A stretch of 64,000 nt of DNA, from positions 12,361,925 through 12,425,924 of the forward strand of contig NC_068339.1 in NCBI RefSeq assembly GCF_014633365.1, written 5' to 3'. Below are positions 58,086 through 64,000 of this stretch, piece by piece. The notes under the pieces were generated by a model. That model made no database searches. It worked only from the letters and a program-made list of their open reading frames with translations, and was not told where the DNA came from. This DNA comes from Diospyros lotus (taxonomy: Eukaryota > Streptophyta > Magnoliopsida > Ericales > Ebenaceae). How positions within the stretch are numbered: the stretch's first letter is position 1; the number at the start of each line of letters is the position of its first letter. A program made the position numbers and the translations under genes.

Positions 58086-59276
58086 GGGGGGGGGGGGGGG
58101 GGGTGGAGTAATGATAGGTCCCGGGTTCATTTGACTTATCAAAGAAGGTCTAAGAGGCAGGGGTAGGGTGGTAAATTGGCTGGCTAGCATAACAGCCAAC
58201 CATGTGTGTAAGGGATAGAGTGGGGAAATTGCAACCCAGCAAGTGTGCGTAACAAAACACGGTTGAGGAAAAGAGAGGGATATATGTAGAGGGTGAAGAT
58301 ATTGGTAGGATGGAGAATTTTTTGGTATTGAGTTCTTGGGAGAGTTAAGACCACTAGAATGCCCAATTTTCTTCTTGTAATCGGATTGAGTTGGTGAATT
58401 GAATAGAAGTTTTAGTGTTTTCTTTTCTGGTTCCTACCAATATTCCTCTATCTTGCCATAATTACAACAAGATGCCAAGCCTTAATTCCACTGTGTAGGA
58501 TCCGCAACATAGATTCTAGCTCATTAAGCATCTCAATCTATCACCGTATTGTTTATTGTTAAAAGATTTGCCTAGGATTAGTCTTAAGTCTCGGGAGAGG
58601 AAGGAATCAGAGAAGGACGTGGGTATCAGCAGGCTTCTAGAAGTCCATTAGTTACATATTATAATGGTAACAGCCATGTGTATAAGACGTCTACCGGTTC
58701 CATTTAAATCCTTGTAACTCCCGCCCTCTATAGTTTATAAATAGAGGGTCGAGAGGGGTCTTATTCTAACTATTGATTTTCATTCTATCTTGATAGAAAG
58801 AGTATGTGTTGTGCATGCAAGAGAAAAGTTTGTGTTGGAGCTTTGTAATCTCCGGTTAGGACAGCTTGTGTATAGGGCTGTGAGAGAGCGCAATGCATGT
58901 AATATGTTTTTCCTGTTTTTCAAGATGGTGAAGCCAAGACACTCATTAGTCTAGACGTAGGATCTCTCAAAAGTAGATATGAACTAGGGTAAATCTTCTT
59001 GTGTCCCGTGTGTGTTTGAATTCTGTGTTGTTTTCTTGTTTCTTAAATTCTGTCATATTTTGTGTGAGTGAGTGTGTAAATCTTGAGGGATATCCTAGAG
59101 TGTGTGAAAGCAGGAATTGTAACAGCATTTACAAGCAGTATAACCCATCAAAATTTACACAAAATGCAAAATAATATAGTGAACTATATATTATGAAATA
59201 AATCAATTAATATTCTCCAACCAGGACGTAGCATACCTGCGGATGACCTCAATGTCCCTGGTGAAGGTTTACTCAT
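42229..59276 (-). CDS. AGD12: ADP-ribosylation factor GTPase-activating protein with C2 domain (AGD12-like), 331 aa
   Basis: Exons, high to low: 59276-59237, 48831-48750, 46709-46634, 45538-45375, 45012-44874, 44145-44029, 43602-43507, 42510-42229. All junctions are GT-AG, phases agree, and the joined frame is 331 codons plus stop, close to Arabidopsis AGD12 (~337 aa). The N-terminal Arf-GAP zinc finger is CADC...CLKC with 16 residues between the pairs, followed by the catalytic arginine in GVHRSLG. The linker is serine-rich. The C-terminal C2 domain starts at [14 protein letters not shown], with acidic loops DMLSSDPYV and [10 protein letters not shown] for calcium and phospholipid. It should stimulate GTP hydrolysis by Arf proteins at membranes in vesicle traffic. 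The 10.4-kb first coding intron is mostly transposons. CATACAG upstream of the ATG suggests a 5' UTR intron. Confidence 0.93.
47195..47245 (-). repeat. RTE LINE 3' tail fragment, inverted
   Basis: ACCAAGCTTATATCCCACTA then TGTGGGATCGGCTG is the reverse complement of the RTE tail (GCCGACCCCACATAGTGGGATAAGCTTGGT). It lies in an Arf-GAP gene intron. Confidence 0.65.
49433..49511 (+). repeat. left half of dispersed repeat split by copia element 2
   Basis: Matches the first half of the repeat at 17525-17700 and continues, after removing the copia element and one CATAC, at 54814. Confidence 0.6.
49512..49842 (-). repeat. 3' LTR of copia element 2
   Basis: 331 bp. Shorter than the 5' LTR because it lacks the 70-bp internal duplication and the outermost bases differ (TGGAGAATATCAC against TGTTGGAAATATCAC). 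Confidence 0.9.
49960..54250 (-). pseudogene. copia gag-pol polyprotein, broken
   Basis: In transcript order: gag-like region from ~54244 (early stop after ~28 codons; later [14 protein letters not shown] at ~53640); protease block [13 protein letters not shown] at ~53250-53285; GAG-pre-integrase HRHLGHLS near 52850; integrase 52820-52356 with [17 protein letters not shown] and [16 protein letters not shown] 51326-50874 with [19 protein letters not shown] and [19 protein letters not shown] near 50790; RNase H end with [11 protein letters not shown] and [10 protein letters not shown] at ~50010-50080. Frame changes and stops separate nearly every block, so it is inactive. Confidence 0.9.
54406..54813 (-). 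repeat. 5' LTR of copia element 2 with 70-bp tandem duplication
   Basis: 408 bp. Units 54491-54560 and 54561-54630, each starting CCTAGGTTA, are a diverged tandem duplication present once in the other LTR. Confidence 0.88.
54814..54896 (+). repeat. right half of dispersed repeat split by copia element 2
   Basis: AATCACCACCTCATCTAAAA then CTTAAGATAGTGGATAAAGG corresponds to the second half of the repeat at 17525-17700. Confidence 0.6.
55193..55665 (+). mobile_element. 5'-truncated RTE LINE
   Basis: Only the C-terminal RT region survives, seen as decayed versions of the blocks at 3930-4230 ([21 protein letters not shown], a WFGHV-like DGLVM region, EEDQEKLG). It ends with the RTE tail ATTCATGTAGTCGATCCCAT and a TTATTG-rich end. 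The many stops indicate age. Confidence 0.8.
55679..55765 (+). mobile_element. 87-bp RTE tail insertion with 13-bp target-site duplication
   Basis: An RTE tail (AAAATTCATGTAGGCAACCC, then GCATAGTGGGATAAAGGCTTG and TGTTGTTGTAG) is flanked by exact copies of TTTTGACATTCAA at 55666-55678 and 55766-55778. It inserted right behind the previous RTE copy. Confidence 0.82.
56141..56479 (+). repeat. 5' LTR of gypsy element
   Basis: 339 bp; pairs with 58112-58439 with scattered substitutions and a small deletion in the latter. Confidence 0.92.
56508..57199 (+). pseudogene. gypsy gag with a second, diverged gag piece fused behind it
   Basis: From ATG 56508 a coiled-coil-like N-terminus ([18 protein letters not shown]) leads to the gypsy gag block [19 protein letters not shown] and [22 protein letters not shown], then a stop at ~57000. 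In another frame the same block recurs as [20 protein letters not shown] with [18 protein letters not shown]. The two copies differ clearly, so they come from different element variants. Confidence 0.85.
57910..58056 (+). pseudogene. integrase C-terminal chromodomain fragment
   Basis: [20 protein letters not shown] followed by [15 protein letters not shown] is the typical end of a plant chromovirus integrase. The preceding frame is broken. Confidence 0.85.
58057..58103 (+). repeat. poly-T (29) joined to poly-G (18)
   Basis: 29 T followed by 18 G immediately upstream of TGGAGTAA and the 3' LTR. The G-run occupies the place of the polypurine tract. Run lengths may be inexact in the assembly. 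Confidence 0.85.
58112..58439 (+). repeat. 3' LTR of gypsy element
   Basis: 328 bp, starting TGATAGGTCCCGGG after the poly-G tract and ending CTACCA before ATATT. Confidence 0.92.
58466..58530 (-). repeat. RTE LINE 3' tail fragment, inverted
   Basis: ACAACAAGATGCCAAGCCTT and TTCCACTGTGTAGGATC resemble the reverse complement of the RTE tail, with strong divergence. Confidence 0.5.
58557..59124 (+). mobile_element. probable solo LTR
   Basis: A block starting TGTTAAAAG and ending ATTGTAACA contains a CTATAGTTTATAAATAGAGG TATA region, and GT-rich downstream sequence like copia LTRs. No partner copy occurs in the window and the 5-bp flanks (TTTAT, GCATT) do not match, so boundaries are uncertain. 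Confidence 0.5.
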
Positions 59277-60175
59277 TGCCCTGTATGCCACAATAACCCA
59301 CCAAAATTTGTCCTTATCAATGATTTACACAGTAATGAGTTCACCCAAAATTGAATTAAAACATTTGCGTTTGGATAAAGGGATTATAAATGATGACATT
59401 TCAAAGTCTATCATTTGAAATGACACCTACTCATTTCAAATCCTTCAATTTTTTGGGTCCAGATCCAAATGCTTCCACGTTCCAACAATTATGTAAGCAA
59501 ACAATGGATTTGGAATTTTAAGGTCAAATGAACCTACTCCAACACAACCTAAATTAATAATAGTCTAAAGCTGATCACACATTCAACACACGGGAATAAT
59601 TCAATGTAACATCTTCGACTAGAAACAGAATGAAAACCAAAAATAGAAGCATTTGAACAAAGAAAACAAACTAGCTATCTACTTCAAAATTTCAAATTCA
59701 GAGCTTTCTACGAAATCAAAAAACCCCAATAACGCTGGCTTGACGAAAATTAAACCTGCAAGCGGTTGACAGAAGATCAATCTTGACTAGTTACCCTGAT
59801 TAATGCTATGAAAAATAAATAAAAATCATTCAGGACACAATAAAGCCCTACAAACACCACCAAAAAAGAACAAATTGAAATAAAATGGCCAGTACGGCTG
59901 GGGATAATAACATATTCACAGTCACGTGACGCCAGAAGTAGAGCCATCGTCAAAAAGGTGCTTCAGAACAAGCAAAGTATTCTAATCGTTACAAGCGCCA
60001 TAGATCGATAAAATTACTCCTTAATTCACAACTAACAAAGGAATAACTACGAAAAGAAGATCACCAGAACGGGACGAAATAAATGAAAGATCTGCAAGAG
60101 AAGTTGAATTCACTTGATAATTCAGGAAACGCGAATCTCTCACTTCCAATCCGGATACTCTAGAATCAGCGAGCG

Positions 60176-60179
<4 letters not shown>

Positions 60180-60224
<45 letters not shown>
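60180..60224 (+). repeat. (GA)n microsatellite
   Basis: About 22 GA units. It lies between the first coding exon of the Arf-GAP gene and its probable upstream non-coding exon. Confidence 0.85.
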
Positions 60225-60225
<1 letters not shown>

Positions 60226-60299
60226 CAGACGCGCCCAGAGTTCACATCAATTCGATGCACAGTTTTGTTTTGATTTGAACAGTATTAACTGCGTTTGAA

Positions 60300-60498
60300 T
60301 ATTTTATTAAAGAATCATGTTACATGAACATGTACATCATTTTTGTACATCTTGAATTATAAAAAGGTATTATGACCAAAATATCCTGTGCCTCTCCATA
60401 TGCCTCATGCACCTCATGAGGGATATTTTTGTCATTGATATACCTTTGTGTAGCTCAAGATGTACACAAATGTGCACCAATAACATTATTCTTTATTA
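60300..60498. mobile_element. small MITE with inverted ends
   Basis: TTATTAAAGAATCATGTTA at the left is inverted at the right as TAACATTATTCTTTATTAA. The inner GTACATCTTGAATTA is inverted as TAGCTCAAGATGTAC. About 190 bp, non-coding. Confidence 0.6.
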
Positions 60499-60547
60499 AA
60501 ATTAAACACAGACAATAATCAACCAAACGACTGAGCGTAATTCAGAG

Positions 60548-61212
60548 GGTGTTCGGTTTAGTGGTTTGACCACTTATAAGTTATATAAGTAGCGTATAAG
60601 CTATGCAACTTCTATTGGTTAAACGTTTGAATAATTGCTTAAACGCTATATGGATGAAAGGCTGTTATAACAACATTTTAGAGAAGCTAGTACCCTTTAA
60701 TTTTGACAAAAAAAAAACTGTTAAGTTGACCCAAAAAAACTATCATTCTACCCTCATAAATTCTCTTCTCCCATCATTTTCTTTAGTTCCCTCTTTTCTG
60801 CTTCAAACCGTAGTTGTTGTCGTCGCCGCCCAGTGCTGTTGCCTCCTCCTCTATATTATATATACATATATTATATATATATATATATTCATGATAATAT
60901 TTTTTAAGAAAAAAATAAAAAATATAATATATATTGTAGTAATATATTAATAAATATGTATAATTTATCTAACATTTAGAAATTAATTTATAATTTTTTT
61001 ATAAAAAATAAAATTTTTATTATTTGTACATCATGTCTATTTTAATTTTTTTGTCAAATTTTAAAAACTTATCAGTTTTTACAAACCAAACAGATAACTA
61101 TTAACTAACAGTTTAAAAATATATTTTTTCAAACACAATCAACTTAAACACTACATGATTTTTATACTAAGAACTACCTCACTCTACTAAAAAAGGGTAA
61201 ACCAAACAGCCT
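60548..61212. mobile_element. MITE, family M, copy 2
   Basis: AGAGGGTGTTCGGTTTA at the left is inverted at the right as TAAACCAAACAGCCTCT, and GTAATTC/GCAATTC next to the ends may be the target duplication. The AT-rich interior resembles 29980-30716. Confidence 0.6.
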
Positions 61213-61494
61213 CTGCAATTCGCTCACCAACGGCACCATCAAGTTGAACAGACGCGTAGCGGAGCTAAGGAATTGCAAGAAAATCCAATACAAATAAGAA
61301 CCAACGGATTCCGAGACAAAATTACTGAGAATCTTCTGCTTTGATTTCTCGGGCGAAATATTCACTCAAAGGCAATCACTGAATTGGACCGAGTCAACAC
61401 ACGCTGAGACTTCCACATCACAGGAGCTTTTCTCGGCATCCAAACGGAATTGAAAGGAAAATCGAGGGCAAACTAGGGTTTCGAGTGTTCTGAG

Positions 61495-61640
61495 CTTACC
61501 TTACAGAGAACTCCCGCGAACAAATTGTTCTCGGCCGCTTCTGACTTCCTTTCTCTGCTTTATTCTCTGCCGCTAGTAGAGAACTCGTCTCGTCTTTGTT
61601 TTCTTCGTACAGTCGACGAAGTTCACATGCCGAGTTCTTC
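61495..61640 (-). promoter_or_regulatory. probable 5' non-coding exon and promoter region of the Arf-GAP gene
   Basis: On the minus strand a CT- and GC-rich segment ends in the strong donor CTGTAAG|GTAAGCTC near 61497, and the first coding exon is preceded by the acceptor-like CATACAG near 59283. This would be a ~2.2 kb 5' UTR intron. Inferred only; transcript data would settle it. Confidence 0.4.
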
Positions 61641-61839
61641 TTCCTTTTTTCCAACTTTTGACGTAATAAATTAAATTCATCGCAAGCTAAATATTTTGAT
61701 TTGCAGAATAAAATTTGAAATTTGTTTTAAATTTTCTAAAGATGGAAAATATATATAAATGTTAATAATATTAATTTAATGAGTGGCTGCGATAAGTTCA
61801 CTCATATTAATTTATAGCCGGTGTAATTTCTTGCTCATC

Positions 61840-63350
61840 AAAATATCCTAAAAATATCCGTGATATTTTCGTAAAATATCCTTTTCAGAAACTTGTAGTA
61901 TAAATTTTACAAAATATCAAGAAAATATCTGTAAAATATTTAAAAAATATTGGTTAAATTTTCATAAATAAAAAATAAAATTTAAACTTTTCAAATAATA
62001 ATTTATTAAATAAATAAAATAATTTTTCAACCCACGTGAAGAATTTCATTCTCATTAATAATTTCATTATTCATATTCAATTTCATTATTCATGATTGAA
62101 TATAAAGCTTAAAATAAGAGACATAGAGGCCGTAGAGGATGAGGTTGAAAACCAGAATATTTGGATCTTTTGGACATTTTGATTGAACCAAAAGAAGAGG
62201 ATGAGAATCAACTCTCTTGATGGGTTCATCCACTAGACTTTGATGATGATGAAGGTAACCCCAATCCCCAAATTGCTACAAGTGCTCGTGAATATGAAAT
62301 CAATGTTGACCAGGTATTATCAGAAGAGGTTATGAGTAGTAATGAAGGTGACCCGTAAGATATGGAAATGCAAGGAAATGTGCGTAAGTCCAAAACTAAC
62401 CTTCATCTAGATGATCATATTGATGGAATTGGCAATGAAGACACTGATAACATCTCAATATGAGGATAGGTGCGTAGGTTCACAAGTAGTTTCAATCAAG
62501 ATGATCATATTGATGGAATTCATAATGAAAACAATGGTGTTGATGATGGTGATAATAGTGATGGCAACGACGATGACAATTGAATAAATAATTATGTTTT
62601 TACTCAAAGAAATGATACTGATACAGATTTGTCATTGAGCTTATTTACTTGTGAAGAATAATGCACTTATTGCACACGGAATGAAGACCATGGGTGTAAA
62701 GCTGGGGGTCCAGGGATAAGGGCTATTGGTAAGGATTATACAAAGAGAATTCATCAAATGCAATTAGGGATATTATCATCCAATAAAGATAACATTTCAA
62801 CCACTTTTGAATCTATGACTTTAGGGACTAATGATGATGGCCATATGGGTTTTGGGATCTTGAATGATGCTTACACATAATTTCCTATATATAAACAAAT
62901 GATAGGAATAAATCAAGAAGATTATTTATGGTATGTTCGTGATTTTCAAAGCCATTCAAATTATATGTCATGGTATCAGTATTGTATAAATCTAGATGCT
63001 GACCATACCATGTATGAACCACTTAGAACTTCATTTTGGTATTAAAATTTGCATGACTTGTGTGATGCAAATTAATTGAAAAGTTTTAATGGAAGGTTTT
63101 TAATTTTTTATATAGCTTGTCTATATATTATATCCATATTTATACATTTTAGTTGTTACTTGTTAGATATAATATTATTTTTGGTTATATAAATGATTAT
63201 TTTAACATTACTAAAAGTTTCATTCAAAAATATTATATTTTTAACTAAATTTTCGTACTTTTCATAAATTTTACGTCAATATCTGTCGATATCGATATTT
63301 CTGTCAAATCATAGTACTGATATTTCCGTTGATATTGATATTTTCAACAT
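61840..63350 (+). mobile_element. relic of a DNA transposon, probably hAT-type, C-terminal coding part
   Basis: Between 62150 and 63045 one frame with a few stops reads WVHPLDFDDDEGNP, an Asp/Asn-rich segment, CTYCTRNEDHG, GIRAIGKDYTKR, TTFESMTLG and ends SFWY. I associate this layout with the tail of plant hAT-type transposases. The flanks repeat ATATTTTC/GATATTTCC motifs on both sides, possibly subterminal repeats. A direct repeat of AGATGATCATATTGATGGAA occurs at about 62412 and 62499. Confidence 0.5.
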
Positions 63351-63359
63351 TATGTGTTT

Positions 63360-63990
63360 GATTTGAAAAAAGCTAATAAGTTATCAGAATTTAACAAAAA
63401 GAGTCAAATGAATATTTTGCTGAATAATATAAATAAAATTCATAAAAATATTAATTATTAATAAAAATAAATTATAAATTGATATCCAAATGATAACATT
63501 TTTACTATTAGATATTGATAAATTATATATAATTATTAAAAATAAGTTAAATATATATGTTATATTTGGAGAGAGATGGAGATGATGGCAACAGATAGAG
63601 ATGGAGGAGGCGACGATGGAAGTAATGACGATGAACAGAGATAAAAGAGGTGACGGTGATGGGGCTAGAGGTGGTGGCTGCCATAGAAGAGATGGAGGCA
63701 GTAGTGACAGAAAGAGGCGAAAATAGAAAAGAGGTAGACGAATGAAAGAGAGTGATAATGTTGAAAATATAATAGTTGTTTGAGAGCAAAATTGTAAAGT
63801 AGTTGGTCAAATAAATAAGGTATGGACAACGTTTTAAGAAAAGTTAGAAGAGAGTTTTTTTAAAATGTTGTCAAAAAGTATTTAAGCACGACATTGTTTA
63901 AACTTTTTAATTTGTAGTAATATATAACTAAATAAACTATACAATATTTAAACTCCATTAACAATTTATAAGTGGTCAAATCGGAGTGTA
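63360..63990. mobile_element. MITE, family M, copy 3, reaching the window edge
   Basis: The interior (GATGG-rich centre with AT-rich flank ATTGATAAATTATATATAAT) is the reverse complement of parts of 29980-30716. The right end TTATAAGTGGTCAAATCGGA resembles the end of copy 2. Confidence 0.5.
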
Positions 63991-64000
63991 AAACATGCTT

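Larger units (their letters stand above)
56141..58439 (+). mobile_element. Ty3-gypsy chromovirus-type retrotransposon, rearranged, lacking pol
   Basis: LTRs at 56141-56479 and 58112-58439 (TGATAGG to CTACCA) and a perfect target-site duplication ATATT (56136-56140, 58440-58444). The primer-binding site TGGTATCAAAGCC is at 56483-56495. The interior has gag, a second partial gag, unassignable sequence and a chromodomain-containing integrase C-terminus. Protease, RT and RNase H are missing. Opposite orientation to the host Arf-GAP gene. Confidence 0.92.

Overview
This is a plant nuclear window, most likely from a woody core eudicot. The evidence is split genes with GT-AG introns, a CrRLK1L receptor kinase, a plant-type Arf-GAP with a C2 domain, and introns full of plant retrotransposons primed by initiator-Met tRNA (TGGTATCA sites). 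I cannot name the species.

Layout: (1) 227-25553, minus strand: OLA1/YchF, an Obg-like ATPase. Eleven exons give 362 codons, and only the last ~32 codons lie left of position 1. Its introns hold an RTE-type LINE (1137-4380), SINE-like pieces, a non-autonomous LTR element with an intact 340-codon orphan ORF (13865-17110), and a Ty1-copia element (18553-23207) carrying a 5'-truncated relative of that orphan element. (2) 26655-29213, minus: an intronless CrRLK1L receptor kinase closest in my judgement to HERK2. From memory HERK2 and OLA1 are also neighbours in Arabidopsis (At1g30570/At1g30580), so this looks like conserved microsynteny. (3) 32308-33690 and 38147-39133, plus: two monoacylglycerol-lipase/caffeoylshikimate-esterase-like genes. 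The first has an intron and an apparent frameshift; the second is intact and intronless. (4) 41044-41463, plus: a small secreted or membrane protein. (5) 42229-59276, minus: an AGD12-like Arf-GAP/C2 protein, eight coding exons, 331 aa. Its ~10.4 kb first coding intron contains a copia element, a truncated RTE LINE, a second tiny RTE insertion, a rearranged chromodomain Ty3-gypsy element and a probable solo LTR. (6) 59.3-64 kb: probable 5' non-coding exon of the Arf-GAP gene, several MITEs, and the relic of a DNA-transposon coding region.

Both long genes keep intact splice sites and reading frames despite large intronic insertions. Four LTR elements were delimited to the base by matching 5-bp target-site duplications (GAATA, ATTTA, CATAC, ATATT). 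The OLA1 promoter has a TATA box, a telo-box and site II (GGCCCA) motifs, the usual architecture of plant translation-related genes.

The least explained content is the orphan ORF family carried by the non-autonomous LTR elements at 13.9-17.1 kb and 19.4-21.7 kb. I see no gag, protease, integrase or reverse transcriptase in it, yet ORF tail, PPT context and LTR ends are conserved between the two copies.
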